Assembly (NCBI GenBank): GCA_026417625.1
Contig: JAOACW010000004.1
Location: forward strand, 83,023 to 147,022
Direction: 5' to 3'
Source of the DNA: Syntrophales bacterium
GTDB lineage: Bacteria > Desulfobacterota > Syntrophia > Syntrophales > UBA8958
DNA: 64,000 nt
Positions 23,612 through 33,389 of the stretch are shown here, piece after piece. Below the pieces are notes generated by a model. That model was given only the letters and a program-made list of their open reading frames with translations, did not search any database and was not told the origin of the DNA. A program made the position numbers and the translations under genes. Numbering within the stretch: the first letter of the stretch is position 1; every line of letters starts with the position of its first letter.

Positions 23612-25120
23612 GTGAAATTATTGATACTCAGAAAAGAAAAGCTAATTCTTTTCACCTTTTTTACAATCCATTCCTTTTTTGTTTTCCTTTTTGCAGGTTC
23701 TGTATGGGGTATTACTATAGACTTTCTGGGTGGTACAGGAGGGGTTAAAGGTTCATCTATCCTTCTAGACACGGGAAAGGAAAAGATCCTAATCGATTGC
23801 GGATCGGCTGTCGAAGGTAAGACGGTGAGAGGAAATTTTGATTTTGATCCTTCCTCTATAGATTATCTCTTCATCACGCATGCGCATAATGACCACATAG
23901 GGAGGATTCCAGAACTCATCGAAAGGGGTTTTAAAGGTAGGATCATAGGTACGAAGGCTACACGTGATCTTTTGACGATTGTTCTGAGACAGGATCATTC
24001 CCATTCCCCTGGACGTGTATACCACAGTAAACTGATCGAGACGATCCTCGCCAAATATGAACCTTATCCCTACAGGGAGACTGTTAGATTGAGGCCTGGT
24101 TTGATTTTTCGTCTTCACAATGCAGGACACATTCTGGGTTCCTCTGTGGTGGAGTTAGTTGTTGGTGAGGGTAAGGATCAACTCTCTTTTGTATTTTCGG
24201 GTGATCTAGGGAGTCGTGATCATCTCTTTCTCGGAGGGCCCGATTACATTGAGAGGGCTGATTACGTGATTGTGGAGGGAACGTATGGTCCTGTTAAAAA
24301 GATGAAGATCCCCCTGGAGAACCTGGGAAAGCGTATAGGGGAAACGCTCAAATCGGGAGGGAGCGTGCTCATTCCAGCCTTTGCGTTGGATCGAACGCAG
24401 CAGGTGCTTTTTGCTCTAAGGGAGTTCAAATGTAAGGGGTTTATCCCTAAGGATACACCGGTTTATGCTGATAGCAAAACGGCAAAGGAAATTACGGAGA
24501 TCTATAGGAAATTTATAAATTACTTCGACCCCGAATACAGGAGATCTCTCTCCTGTGAGAGGGATCCTTTTTATTTCCGTGGGCTGAAATGGGTTTCCAA
24601 GGAGCGGGTTTTGAGTTACCATTCTGAGAAAAAACCAGCTATCTTCCTTACTTCGGGTGGGATACTGGAATATGGTAACGTTCTAGATCACCTCTCGGTT
24701 ATGGCGGAAGATCCTAAGAATCTCCTAGTTATTGTGAATCATCAGCCGGCTGGCAGTTTAGGGGACAAACTGCTTAAAGGACAGCGTTCGGTCTGTATTC
24801 CCCGGTGGGATGCCACAGGAACATCTAAGGGTGATTGTCTTATGATGGATGTTCGCATGAGTGTTATGCCTTTCCAGGGGTTTGCGGGGCATGCGGACGG
24901 TTATGAGATTCTCGAATGGTTGTCACGGGTAAGGGGGATAAGAAAAGTCTTCGTGGTACACGGTGATTATCAGAATGTTCATGCGATGGCACGCACCATT
25001 AAGACAAAACTGGGGTTGGATGCAGTAGCTCCTCGAAAGGGAGAGATTTTTATTATAGACAAGAACATTCGATCGATACAAACCCGTTCAGGAAGGAACT
25101 TATGCGCCAGTTTTGGATAG
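23612..25120 (+). CDS. Beta-CASP metallo-beta-lactamase-fold hydrolase with signal-like N-terminus
   Basis: A 502-residue MBL-fold protein with beta-CASP features: HAHNDH zinc motif (His90 to His95), NAGHILGSS, FSGDLG, VEGTYG, PAFALDRTQQ, SGGILEYG and a final VHGD. Known relatives (CPSF-73-like, RNase J) are cytoplasmic RNA or DNA nucleases. Here residues 1-33 form a basic start followed by a long hydrophobic stretch (LILFTFFTIHSFFVFLFAG) and SVWG, which reads as a signal peptide or anchor. Starts at GTG. If exported, a nuclease role in the cytoplasm is excluded. Follows the lipid operon by 57 bases, so it may be co-transcribed. Confidence 0.82.
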   Translation: MKLLILRKEKLILFTFFTIHSFFVFLFAGSVWGITIDFLGGTGGVKGSSILLDTGKEKILIDCGSAVEGKTVRGNFDFDPSSIDYLFITHAHNDHIGRIPELIERGFKGRIIGTKATRDLLTIVLRQDHSHSPGRVYHSKLIETILAKYEPYPYRETVRLRPGLIFRLHNAGHILGSSVVELVVGEGKDQLSFVFSGDLGSRDHLFLGGPDYIERADYVIVEGTYGPVKKMKIPLENLGKRIGETLKSGGSVLIPAFALDRTQQVLFALREFKCKGFIPKDTPVYADSKTAKEITEIYRKFINYFDPEYRRSLSCERDPFYFRGLKWVSKERVLSYHSEKKPAIFLTSGGILEYGNVLDHLSVMAEDPKNLLVIVNHQPAGSLGDKLLKGQRSVCIPRWDATGTSKGDCLMMDVRMSVMPFQGFAGHADGYEILEWLSRVRGIRKVFVVHGDYQNVHAMARTIKTKLGLDAVAPRKGEIFIIDKNIRSIQTRSGRNLCASFG

Positions 25121-25127
25121 GTAGCAG

Positions 25128-26402
25128 ATGAATATCGTTGTGATTAGCGATCTTCATTTGAGTGAGGGATGGAAATCAAGTACAGGGCGGATCAGTCGGC
25201 TGGAGGATTTCTTCTTTGATGACGCATTTGAGCGTTTTCTCTGCTGGCTGAATTCTGAGGGTCGTCGTTTAGGCGTGCCGTGGCGGCTTGTCATAGCAGG
25301 GGATATGGTTGATTTTTTGCAGATTGTGGAAATTCCTACAGATATGGATTTGAAACTCCGTCCATCAGAACTGGAGTTTGGACTCGGTACTTCCTCTGAC
25401 CGAACTGTGTGGAAACTCAATGTACTGATGAATGGGCATGATCGTTTTTTCCGGGCTCTTATCTCATTTCTCGCTGCAGGGAATCATTTAAGTGTTGTTG
25501 CTGGTAATCACGATATCGAATGGACAATGCCGGAGGTTAAGAGGGCGTTTTTGGAGTTTCTTGAAAACAAAGCCCGAAAAATGGGGTGTGATTTTCTGAG
25601 GTCAAACGTGACATTTCATACGTGGTTTTATTTTGAGAAAGGTACAGTCTGGATCGAACACGGACATCAGTACGATGCTCTGAATTCTTTTGACTTTCCA
25701 TATTACCCATACATTCCTCAAACCAGGGAAATTCTCCTTCCGGCAGGTTCTTTCTTCGTTCGTTATCTCTTCAATACCGTGGAACAGATCAACCCCTTTG
25801 CGGATAATATTAAACCTATAGGGGAGTATCTTAGGCGCTATCTGTTTAGGTTGTTTCTGTCCCGAAATGTTTGGAAAGCCCTGAGGGCTTTTGTCAGGAT
25901 TGTGGAGAAGATTCGTCCCCTCTCTGGCGAGGATAGAAAGAGACTCTCTGCTTTGAACTTCGAGGGAATGGTGGCTGATGCGTTGCAGTTTGATATTTCT
26001 CGATTGCAATTGGAAAGGTTGCGTAGTATGTGGGTACCTTCCAGCATATACAATGAAGGGGTTGTGGGAAACCTTGTTCGTTTCTTTAGGAGCGGAGGAG
26101 ACGAAGAATATGCAGAAATTGCCGCAGTTATTGCGGATATTTTGGATGTGAAAGTTGTATGTTTCGGACATACACATAATGCCGATGTGAGAGTTCTGGA
26201 TCGGAGGAGTTGCTATGTTAATACCGGTACCTGGTCTCGTGTCTTTTGTCACGATGAAACAGAGAAATTGATCCGTAGCGAACAGTGTTTTCCTTTTTTG
26301 AGTATTGTTCGCAATGACAGTGATCGTTGGGATGTAAGACTCATGAATTGGAGAGACGAGCTCGGTAGAGGGGAAGAGCTGAAACTTTTTGCTTTTTCTT
26401 AA
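25128..26402 (+). CDS. Calcineurin-like metallophosphoesterase
   Basis: A 424-residue phosphoesterase with the dimetal motifs in order: SDLHL (Asp8, His10), AGDMVDF, AGNHD, EHGHQYD and GHTHNADV. The 150 residues between GHQYD and GHTHN are helical and rich in Arg/Phe, possibly a membrane-facing insert. Seven bases separate it from the beta-CASP gene, so they are one transcription unit. Family members hydrolyse phosphomonoesters, diesters or lipid pyrophosphates (as LpxH does); a lipid target would suit the neighbouring operon but this is inference. Confidence 0.85.
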   Translation: MNIVVISDLHLSEGWKSSTGRISRLEDFFFDDAFERFLCWLNSEGRRLGVPWRLVIAGDMVDFLQIVEIPTDMDLKLRPSELEFGLGTSSDRTVWKLNVLMNGHDRFFRALISFLAAGNHLSVVAGNHDIEWTMPEVKRAFLEFLENKARKMGCDFLRSNVTFHTWFYFEKGTVWIEHGHQYDALNSFDFPYYPYIPQTREILLPAGSFFVRYLFNTVEQINPFADNIKPIGEYLRRYLFRLFLSRNVWKALRAFVRIVEKIRPLSGEDRKRLSALNFEGMVADALQFDISRLQLERLRSMWVPSSIYNEGVVGNLVRFFRSGGDEEYAEIAAVIADILDVKVVCFGHTHNADVRVLDRRSCYVNTGTWSRVFCHDETEKLIRSEQCFPFLSIVRNDSDRWDVRLMNWRDELGRGEELKLFAFS

Positions 26403-26416
26403 AGGGGGGAACAAAA

Positions 26417-28873
26417 GTGCAGGACTATTCCGATGAATATAGACAACTTTACTACATTTTAGCGGAACGTTCCTTCGCGGGGATATACGTAGTCCAGGAA
26501 GGAAAATTTGTGTACCTAAACCCCAACGCCGCCCTTTATGTAGGTTATGTCCCTGAAGAGCTCATAGGTAGAGATTCTATATCGCTGGTACATCCGGATG
26601 ATCGTGAAATGGCGAAGAACAATGCCCGGCGTATGCTCCGGGGAGAAAGCAGTGTTCCATACGAATTCAGAGTTATAACAAAGCAGGGACAGATTAGATG
26701 GATACAGGAGACCGTTACGCCAATCGCGTGGAACGGTAAGAGGGCTGTTCTTGGTAATGCCCTAGATGTGACGTTCAAGAAAGAGATGGATTTAGTCTTA
26801 AGGAAGAGTGAGTTGTACTTTCGCAGTCTCTTTGAAAATCTGAACGATGCGGCTTTTGTGATGGAAGAGGATCGTTTCATCCGCTGTAATCGTAAGGCTT
26901 TGGAACTGTTCCGCTGCAAACTGGAGGATATAATTGGAGAGACACCTTATGAACATTTCTCTCCATCTCATCAGCCTGATGGACGCCCTTCGCGTGAAGC
27001 AGCTCTGGAGTATATAAGGAGGGCTAAAGAGGGGGAGCCTCAGGTTTTCACCTGGGTGCATAGAAGACTGGACGGCGAGGATTTTGAGACAATTGTTAGC
27101 TTGAGTAGAATATTTGAGCCCGGTGGCGAAGTTCATTTGATCGCTATTGTTCATGATATCACGGAGCTCAAAAGAATAGAAGACGCCCTACGCGAAAGTG
27201 AGCTTCAGTTCAGGACTCTGGTAGAACAGACACCCGATTTTATATTCCGTGTGGATCGTCGTGGAATGTTTACTTACGCTAATCCCCGTTTTGAGGATCT
27301 TTTGGGTTACACGAGGGATGAGCTCTACGGAAAACCTTTCACGATCGTCGTTGCCCCGTATTGTATTGATACTGTGAGAGCTAACTTTAAAAGGGGTATT
27401 AGAGGAGAATTCATTCAACCGTACGAGGCTGATCTTCTGGCAAAGGATGGTACCGTTTATCCAGTTGAATTTATGACGACCACCTTGTGGGACGAAGAAA
27501 AAAGACCCATTGGTCGTTTTGGTATAGGTCGTCGTATTGAGGAGCGCCGTAAGGCAGAAAAACATACAAAAGATGCCTACGCTTTTTTGCGAAATGTCCT
27601 TGATTTCTCTCCGGATGCGACAGTTGTCCTGGACCGTGAGAAAAAGGTTGTTATTTGGAACCGAGCTATGGAAGAGCTTACGGGTGTTCCAGCTTCTCAA
27701 GTAGTTGGGACGGATGATTATTCATTGCCATTTTATGGCTACAAAAGACACATCGTTGCAGATTTGATCTTAGGGACTGGAGAGTCTGCCGATACAGATA
27801 TTTTTCAATCACTTCGGCGGGAAGGGGAGACGGTAATTGCGGAGGTTGAGGTTGTTTTTCCTCAAACGCGGAAAAAAAGGGCCATCTGGATACAAGCTGC
27901 ACCTTTGAGGGATGAGCAGGGAGCTTTAATGGGGGCTATAGAGACCATTAGGGACATAACGGAGATGCGTCAACGAGAGGAGGCCTTGCGGCTGAGCGAG
28001 GAACGTTACAGGAGTATTATTGAGAATATGGGGGATGGTTACTATGAGGTGGATCTGCGTGGTAATATCTTATACATGAACAGTGCCGCTATTCAAATCA
28101 CAGGACGCAGGAGGGATGAGCTTATCGGTGCGAGTTTTCGTATACTTGCGTCTGAAGCTGATGCCCAGAGAATATACGAGGTTTTCAATGAGGTCTTCCG
28201 CACGGGAAGTACGTTAAAGAGAGTGGACTGGAAGATGATGCGTCCCGACGGTAAAGAACAGTACGTCCAGGTAACGGTAAGTTTGGTGAGGGATGTGGAA
28301 GGTCGGGTTACAGGTTTTCGGGGAATTATTCATGATGTGACAGAGCAACGTCTCTATGCCGAGAAGATCCAATGGATGGCTTATCATGATGTTCTGACAG
28401 GTTTACCGAATAGGGCTCTTTTCATGGATCGTTTGCGTCAAATGCTTGCCCATGTGAAGCGTGTTGAAGAGCGATTTGTTGTGATGTTAGTAGATCTAGA
28501 TAATTTCAAGGAAGTGAATGATAGTTATGGTCACGATATAGGAGATGAACTGCTCAAGGAAATCTCGTTACAAATGAGGAGCAAACTCCGTGAAAGGGAT
28601 ACAGTTGCTCGCTTGGGTGGTGATGAGTTTATTTTGCTCTTTCCAGGGGTAAAGGACAAGAGAAGTGCCTGTAAAGTGGGGGATAAAGTCCTAAAAATTG
28701 TTAATAATAAATACAGGATAAGGGACGTTGAATTTAATGTTGCCGCCAGTGTGGGCATTGTTATGTCTCCTGATGATGGAAAAGATGCGGATGAGCTTGT
28801 GCGGAAAGCGGATCTAGCCATGTACAGAGCAAAGGCAAAGGGAGGCCGGCGCTATGAGTTTGCCTCTATGTGA
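26417..28873 (+). CDS. Multi-PAS diguanylate cyclase
   Basis: An 818-residue sensor with five consecutive PAS/PAC units (about 10-125, 128-255, 257-380, 390-515 and 520-645) and a C-terminal GGDEF domain (about 650-818). The active site GGDEF is at 734-738 with the inhibitory I-site RERD at 725-728, so product feedback is likely. No membrane span, EAL or receiver domain. Starts at GTG behind AAAGGGGGGAA. It probably makes cyclic di-GMP in the cytoplasm in response to several small-molecule or redox signals. Last gene of the plus-strand run from 15.7 kb. Confidence 0.93.
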   Translation: MQDYSDEYRQLYYILAERSFAGIYVVQEGKFVYLNPNAALYVGYVPEELIGRDSISLVHPDDREMAKNNARRMLRGESSVPYEFRVITKQGQIRWIQETVTPIAWNGKRAVLGNALDVTFKKEMDLVLRKSELYFRSLFENLNDAAFVMEEDRFIRCNRKALELFRCKLEDIIGETPYEHFSPSHQPDGRPSREAALEYIRRAKEGEPQVFTWVHRRLDGEDFETIVSLSRIFEPGGEVHLIAIVHDITELKRIEDALRESELQFRTLVEQTPDFIFRVDRRGMFTYANPRFEDLLGYTRDELYGKPFTIVVAPYCIDTVRANFKRGIRGEFIQPYEADLLAKDGTVYPVEFMTTTLWDEEKRPIGRFGIGRRIEERRKAEKHTKDAYAFLRNVLDFSPDATVVLDREKKVVIWNRAMEELTGVPASQVVGTDDYSLPFYGYKRHIVADLILGTGESADTDIFQSLRREGETVIAEVEVVFPQTRKKRAIWIQAAPLRDEQGALMGAIETIRDITEMRQREEALRLSEERYRSIIENMGDGYYEVDLRGNILYMNSAAIQITGRRRDELIGASFRILASEADAQRIYEVFNEVFRTGSTLKRVDWKMMRPDGKEQYVQVTVSLVRDVEGRVTGFRGIIHDVTEQRLYAEKIQWMAYHDVLTGLPNRALFMDRLRQMLAHVKRVEERFVVMLVDLDNFKEVNDSYGHDIGDELLKEISLQMRSKLRERDTVARLGGDEFILLFPGVKDKRSACKVGDKVLKIVNNKYRIRDVEFNVAASVGIVMSPDDGKDADELVRKADLAMYRAKAKGGRRYEFASM

Positions 28874-28883
28874 GCTGATGTGT

Positions 28884-29354
28884 TTAGAACTCGATGTTGA
28901 GATGGACTTCCGTATCAAATAGATTGGTGAATGATTTTAACATTTCTGATGAGTTGTAATTTTTAATAATGTCCTCCAGAGACTTATCTCTTTTGTCGTT
29001 GCTCGTTTTTTCGATCATTTTGAACTGTGGTTGTCTCGTGGTATCCGTGCGGCCGAACTGAAGATTCACCTTTGGGCCCGCTTCTGATACTTGCCCCGAT
29101 TCTTTTTTATTTACACCATATTCGGGAATTCCTACGAGGTGACTGCCGAACGATTCTCTATTACTCAAGTCCTTTTTAGTTTGGGGAGATATGGGAGAGA
29201 CCATGGGTGTGCCCATTTTCAATTCCCATCGAACGGTGAAAGGAGGAGGAGAGAAGAGTTCCTGCTGATTCTCGTTGGCGAGGACCAGTGATATGCTGGT
29301 GGTCAAAAGTATTGTAAGAAGAATATTAAATTTTTTCTTTAGGGTGAGTGTCAT
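28884..29354 (-). CDS. Hypothetical exported protein
   Basis: A 156-residue protein I do not recognise. Residues 1-26 look like a signal peptide (MTLTLKKKFNILLTILLTTS then ISLVLANE, plausible cleavage after ALA-like LVLA). The remainder is polar, rich in Ser, Lys, Gln and Pro, with no cysteine and no repeats, ending VHLNIEF. No strong ribosome site is visible. Converges with the PAS-GGDEF gene and is 93 bases upstream of the groEL terminator region on the other side. Confidence 0.5.
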   Translation of the reverse strand: MTLTLKKKFNILLTILLTTSISLVLANENQQELFSPPPFTVRWELKMGTPMVSPISPQTKKDLSNRESFGSHLVGIPEYGVNKKESGQVSEAGPKVNLQFGRTDTTRQPQFKMIEKTSNDKRDKSLEDIIKNYNSSEMLKSFTNLFDTEVHLNIEF

Positions 29355-29401
29355 TGTTGTGAATCGAGCAGGCAGAACAAATGTTACTTCGTTAAATGAA
29401 A

Positions 29402-29433
29402 AGAGGCGATCGGTATTCTAACCGATCGCCTCT
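29402..29433 (-). terminator. Terminator of groES-groEL
   Basis: A 13-bp perfect stem (29402-29414 with 29421-29433) and six-base loop; on the minus strand it is followed by TTTTCATTT. It lies 15 bases beyond the groEL stop. Confidence 0.85.
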
Positions 29434-29447
29434 GCTTTTCAAATTTT

Positions 29448-31091
29448 TTAGTACTCTAGGTCCTCCATTCCTCCTCCGGGCGGCATCCCTCCTGGCATAC
29501 CTGGCTGAGTTTTGGGTTTGGGTTTTTCCGCTACCATGGCTTCAGTAGTCATGAGCAGGGATGCGACTGAGCAAGCGTTCTGCAGAGCTAGACGTGTGAC
29601 CTTTGTAGGATCTATTATACCCGCCTCAAACATGCTTCTGAACTCCCCTCTTTCAGCATCGAAACCAAAATCATCTTTCCCCTCTTTGACTTTCTCCACA
29701 ATGATAGATCCTTCGTATCCAGCGTTGGCGGCAATCTGACGCAGTGGTTCTTCAAGGGCTCTTCTTACGATGTTCAACCCGTGTTGTTCTTCATCGGGTA
29801 GTTGTACATCTTTAAGGGCTTCCAACGCCCGTATATAAGCAACTCCACCTCCGGGAACAACACCCTCTTCCACCGCTGCCTTGGTGGCGTTCAGGGCGTC
29901 TTCAACCCGTGCCTTCTTTTCTTTCATCTCTATTTCTGTAGCAGCTCCAACTTTTATGACAGCCACCCCACCCACTAGTTTGGCGAGCCGCTCCTGCAGT
30001 TTCTCGCGGTCGTAATCTGATTTGGTTTCCTCGATCTGGGCACGGATCTGCTTGACGCGAGCTGCAATGTCCTCGCTTTTGCCACCACCTTCTATGAGTG
30101 TTGTATTGTCCTTATCAATGATAATTTGTTTGCACGTACCTAGGTCGTTTATTGTGACATTTTCCAGTTTGATACCCATGTCCTCAGAGATAAACTTACC
30201 ACCTGTGAGTATGGCAATATCCTCCAACATCCCCTTTCTTCTCTCGCCGAAGGCTGGTGCTTTAACTGCGGCACACTTAAGCGTGCCTCTTAATTTGTTT
30301 ACAACGAGTGTCGCCAAAGCCTCACCCTCGACATCCTCAGCAACTATTAACAAGGGTTTGCCACTCCTCGCCACCTGTTCTAGTACAGGAAGGAGGTCCT
30401 TCATGGAGCTTATCTTTTTCTCATGGACAAGGACGTAGGCATCTTCTAGACGAACTTCCATCTTGTCAGGGTTTGTAATGAAGTATGGGGAAATGTAACC
30501 ACGATCGAACTGCATTCCCTCTACAATTTCCAACGTCGTTTCCATTCCTTTTGCCTCTTCCACCGTGATTACCCCTTCTTTACCAACCTTATCCATCGCT
30601 TCGGCGATGATCTCACCTATACTGGTGTCATTATTGGCGGAGATGGCACCCACCTGAGTAATCTCCTTCTTGTCTTTCACAGGTTTAGAGATTTTTTTGA
30701 GCTCTTCCACCACAAGAGCTACTGCTTTATCAACACCCCGTTTCAATGCCATGGGATTCATACCAGCCGCTACCAGTTTGACCCCTTCTTTGAAAATTGC
30801 CTGTGCGAGGATTGTGGCTGTTGTTGTGCCATCACCGGCAAGATCAGAGGTGCGGGATGCTACTTCTTTGACCATCTGTGCGCCCATGTTTTCGAATTTG
30901 TCTTCCAGTTCTATTTCCTTGGCAACGGTAACGCCATCTTTGGTGATTGTCGGAGATCCCCATTTTTTCTCAATGACAACGTTCCGACCTTTTGGGCCTA
31001 AGGTCACTTTAACGGCGTTGGCTAGAGTATCAACGCCTTTCATTATCTTTTCTCTTCCAAGCACATTGTATTTTATTTCTTTTGCAGCCAT
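29448..31091 (-). CDS. groL: Chaperonin GroEL
   Basis: A 547-residue 60-kDa chaperonin with all family hallmarks: [22 protein letters not shown] (ATP site with the catalytic Asp), [10 protein letters not shown], the apical substrate-binding region and a C-terminal Gly/Met-rich tail ([15 protein letters not shown]). It forms the tetradecameric folding chamber with GroES. Fifteen bases downstream of groES in a single operon. Confidence 0.99.
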   Translation of the reverse strand: MAAKEIKYNVLGREKIMKGVDTLANAVKVTLGPKGRNVVIEKKWGSPTITKDGVTVAKEIELEDKFENMGAQMVKEVASRTSDLAGDGTTTATILAQAIFKEGVKLVAAGMNPMALKRGVDKAVALVVEELKKISKPVKDKKEITQVGAISANNDTSIGEIIAEAMDKVGKEGVITVEEAKGMETTLEIVEGMQFDRGYISPYFITNPDKMEVRLEDAYVLVHEKKISSMKDLLPVLEQVARSGKPLLIVAEDVEGEALATLVVNKLRGTLKCAAVKAPAFGERRKGMLEDIAILTGGKFISEDMGIKLENVTINDLGTCKQIIIDKDNTTLIEGGGKSEDIAARVKQIRAQIEETKSDYDREKLQERLAKLVGGVAVIKVGAATEIEMKEKKARVEDALNATKAAVEEGVVPGGGVAYIRALEALKDVQLPDEEQHGLNIVRRALEEPLRQIAANAGYEGSIIVEKVKEGKDDFGFDAERGEFRSMFEAGIIDPTKVTRLALQNACSVASLLMTTEAMVAEKPKPKTQPGMPGGMPPGGGMEDLEY

Positions 31092-31106
31092 TTTCCCATC
31101 CCCCTT

Positions 31107-31397
31107 TCATTTTTCGAGCACGCAGAGAATATCGTCTTCGCGCATCATGAGATGTTCCTCACCGTTAATCTTGACCTCTGTCCCGGCATATCGGCTGAAA
31201 AGTACCCGATCGCCAACCTTCACCTCCATGGGTATCCTTTTCCCTTCACGGTCCGTTTTTCCAGGACCAACCGCAACTATCTCACCTTCCTGCGGTTTTT
31301 CTTTGGCCGTGTCAGGAATGATGATCCCCCCTGGGGTTTTCTCTTCACTGCTTACGCGTTTGACAAGGACCTGGTCATGTAGTGGTTTAATTTTCAT
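31107..31397 (-). CDS. groS: Co-chaperonin GroES
   Basis: A 96-residue GroES lid: [11 protein letters not shown] at the start, the mobile loop [19 protein letters not shown] and the GEIVAVGPG strand. Ribosome site GAGGAGG. No CIRCE inverted repeat was seen upstream; the nearest promoter-like match is a sigma-70 type one. Confidence 0.98.
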   Translation of the reverse strand: MKIKPLHDQVLVKRVSSEEKTPGGIIIPDTAKEKPQEGEIVAVGPGKTDREGKRIPMEVKVGDRVLFSRYAGTEVKINGEEHLMMREDDILCVLEK

Positions 31398-31463
31398 AGA
31401 GACTACCTCCTCAATAACAGGTAATTATTGACAATTTCCAAGCTTTGGGGATTTGCGAAAAGA

Positions 31464-31491
31464 AATCTAATCATGAAAGTCTGATTGTCAA
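31464..31491 (-). promoter_or_regulatory. Putative promoter of groES-groEL
   Basis: On the minus strand TTGACA (31486-31491), a 16-base spacer and TAGATT (31464-31469, four of six consensus bases). Neither a CIRCE element nor a sigma-32 pattern is evident in 31398-31511, so heat control, if any, works differently. The TTGACAAT word recurs inverted (ATTGTCAA) about 50 bases downstream. Confidence 0.45.
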
Positions 31492-31511
31492 GGGTGAGGG
31501 TGAGATTATTT

Positions 31512-32123
31512 TTATGTGCACACTGCCCGGGTTTTTGAATCGCTGTACTCTGAGGCAGTGCAGACTCTCTCCTCGTTCCACATCAAAAATTTAATTACCA
31601 TTTCCCAGCAAGGATGGGCTTTTATAATTCTTTTCTTAAATTGTTTCCATCTCCACTCTGGTATGGGTCTCAAGGAAAGGTCAGGGCAGAAGCTGGCATC
31701 GTAGAAGACGACACCTTTTTCATTTTCTATTAGCATGTCCCGGACAGATACATGTTCAACGTATCCCGGACACTCCATATCTCCACCTTGAAACGAGAAA
31801 GGATAAAGCCAACAGACCCGGGGACGGAGTGGGTGTTCGTAAATGGCACAGAGGTTGTCGTGTCTCTGAAAGGGGCAGGGTTGGGGATGGGTGGTCAATT
31901 TGGAAAGGTATCGTTCTCGGTATGTTTTGAGGAGCTCATCTTCGTTTCTATGAAGATCCCTTGCTATGATGATAAGATGATTGTCAGGAATGTAGGGAGT
32001 ATAGGTTTTACACCTCCTACCAGACTTACGACAAACAAAAGGTACGATCAGATCAAGATCGGGAAACTCGATCTTGGTAAAAAGCCCTCTTTTGGGGTCA
32101 ATTTTAAATATGTCTCTTTCCAT
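31512..32123 (-). CDS. YkgJ-like cysteine cluster protein
   Basis: A 203-residue protein of the YkgJ/UPF0153 zinc- or iron-binding cysteine-cluster group. Seen: CRKSGRRCKTYTPYIP, CPFQRHDNLCAIYEHPLRPRVCWLYPF and ECPGY, matching the family's C...C..Y..RP..C..YPF order. Function unknown; metal chelation is inferred from homologues. It stands alone between the groES promoter and an empty stretch of about 280 bases. Confidence 0.75.
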   Translation of the reverse strand: MERDIFKIDPKRGLFTKIEFPDLDLIVPFVCRKSGRRCKTYTPYIPDNHLIIIARDLHRNEDELLKTYRERYLSKLTTHPQPCPFQRHDNLCAIYEHPLRPRVCWLYPFSFQGGDMECPGYVEHVSVRDMLIENEKGVVFYDASFCPDLSLRPIPEWRWKQFKKRIIKAHPCWEMVIKFLMWNEERVCTASEYSDSKTRAVCT

Positions 32124-32407
32124 TGGTTGACCTTTATCCGGCTGGAGTTTCTAGGTAGCGGAGTGTTAGATTCTACTGGAGGAAAAAATTCCTACGGGGA
32201 AAATATGATTCGTATGACTAGCTTGTAGCACTTACGTAAAATATCGTTGTGTATTATATGCATTTATTTCGGTAAAGGCAACAGAAAATTGCTTATTATT
32301 CGTTGACAGGATAACTTTTTTTGGTGTAGTTTTTTTCCGATTTTATTCATTGTCCTAAGCATCTTAACTTTATGCTGTCACATTGAAACACTTGGGAGGT
32401 TAGGAAA

Positions 32408-32623
32408 ATGGGTTATGAGTTGCTCTCTCCGATTCCCGGTAAAGTCATGAAGATAATGGTCAAAGAGGGTGAAATGACACGTGAAGACGAAGAAGTAATG
32501 AGCATAGAATCCATGAAAATGGAGAATCTAATATACTCACCCACTACGGGCCGTATAACCAAAATAGCCGTAAAAGTAGGTGATGAAGTTGAGGTTAACG
32601 ATCTTCTCATGGTGATTGAGTGA
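32408..32623 (+). CDS. Stand-alone biotinyl/lipoyl carrier domain protein
   Basis: A 71-residue barrel with the biotinylation motif ESMKMEN (Lys37), as in the C-terminus of biotin carboxyl carrier proteins, and no other domain. Such free biotinyl domains serve decarboxylases and acyl-CoA carboxylases in anaerobes; no partner carboxylase is in this window. Ribosome site GGGAGG. A TTGACA at 32303 stands upstream but its -10 is poor. The next gene, a TerC-type membrane protein, follows after 30 bases. Confidence 0.88.
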   Translation: MGYELLSPIPGKVMKIMVKEGEMTREDEEVMSIESMKMENLIYSPTTGRITKIAVKVGDEVEVNDLLMVIE

Positions 32624-32653
32624 ATTGCTTATGGTTGAAAGGCGGGCAGCAAT

Positions 32654-33385
32654 TTGATTGATCTTGGATTTCTGGGTAGTATCGAGTTAACGGGTGAGTT
32701 TCTTGTTGCTCTTCTAAGTATCACACTTATTGATTTAATTTTAGCAGGGGATAATGCTGTAGTTATTGCTATGGCAGTGCAGTGTCTGCCACCCGCCCAG
32801 CGAAAAAAGGGGATAGTTCTAGGTGCGGGTGCAGCAGTAGCACTGAGGGTAATTTTTGCTTTTGTAGCATCTCAGATGCTTCTTATCGAAGGTTTGAAAC
32901 TTGCGGGTGGAATTGTAATCCTTTGGATTGGTTGGAAACTCCTTGTGGACAGTGCTAAGGAAAAAAATATCGAAGTCAAAACGGGTAAGACAGTTTTGCA
33001 GGCAGTATGGATTATTGTAATTGCTGATGTATCCATGTCACTGGACAACATTCTGGCTATTGCGGGTGCATCGCGGGGAAATTTCTTTTTGTTACTATTT
33101 GGGGTTGCCCTGAGTATACCGCTTGTCGTGGCGGGGAGTAGTATTCTGTCCCTTCTAATTGACCGTTATCCATTTATACTCTACCTTGGGGCTGCTGTTC
33201 TTGGTCGAGTAGGGGGGGAAATGATCATCACGGATCCATTTGTAGTATCATTCATGGGTCCATCAAAGTTTATAAAATACACTGTGGAAGTTATCTGTGC
33301 AATTGGGGTAATAGTTCTTGCTGTGCTCTGGATGAGGAGAGTTGATAAAGAGCCTCCACCACTTAGAATAAGAGGGAGTAACTGA
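32654..33385 (+). CDS. TerC/YjbE family integral membrane protein
   Basis: A 243-residue membrane protein with seven predicted spans and the TerC signatures LSITLIDLILAGDNAVVIAM and IADVSMSLDNILAIAG, whose Asp/Asn pairs are thought to handle divalent metals (manganese exporters MntX/YceF-YkoY type). Starts at TTG with a weak ribosome site (GGCGGG). The acidic loop between TM3 and TM4 is short. Confidence 0.9.
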   Translation: MIDLGFLGSIELTGEFLVALLSITLIDLILAGDNAVVIAMAVQCLPPAQRKKGIVLGAGAAVALRVIFAFVASQMLLIEGLKLAGGIVILWIGWKLLVDSAKEKNIEVKTGKTVLQAVWIIVIADVSMSLDNILAIAGASRGNFFLLLFGVALSIPLVVAGSSILSLLIDRYPFILYLGAAVLGRVGGEMIITDPFVVSFMGPSKFIKYTVEVICAIGVIVLAVLWMRRVDKEPPPLRIRGSN

Positions 33386-33389
33386 GTTA

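Noticed and set aside
25602..26414. A 270-codon open frame antisense to the metallophosphoesterase
   Set aside because: It lies wholly within a gene with clear catalytic motifs, has no family motif and no ribosome site.
31398..31511. CIRCE element before groES
   Set aside because: No TTAGCACTC-N9-GAGTGCTAA or near match was found; the inverted TTGACAAT words are too far apart.
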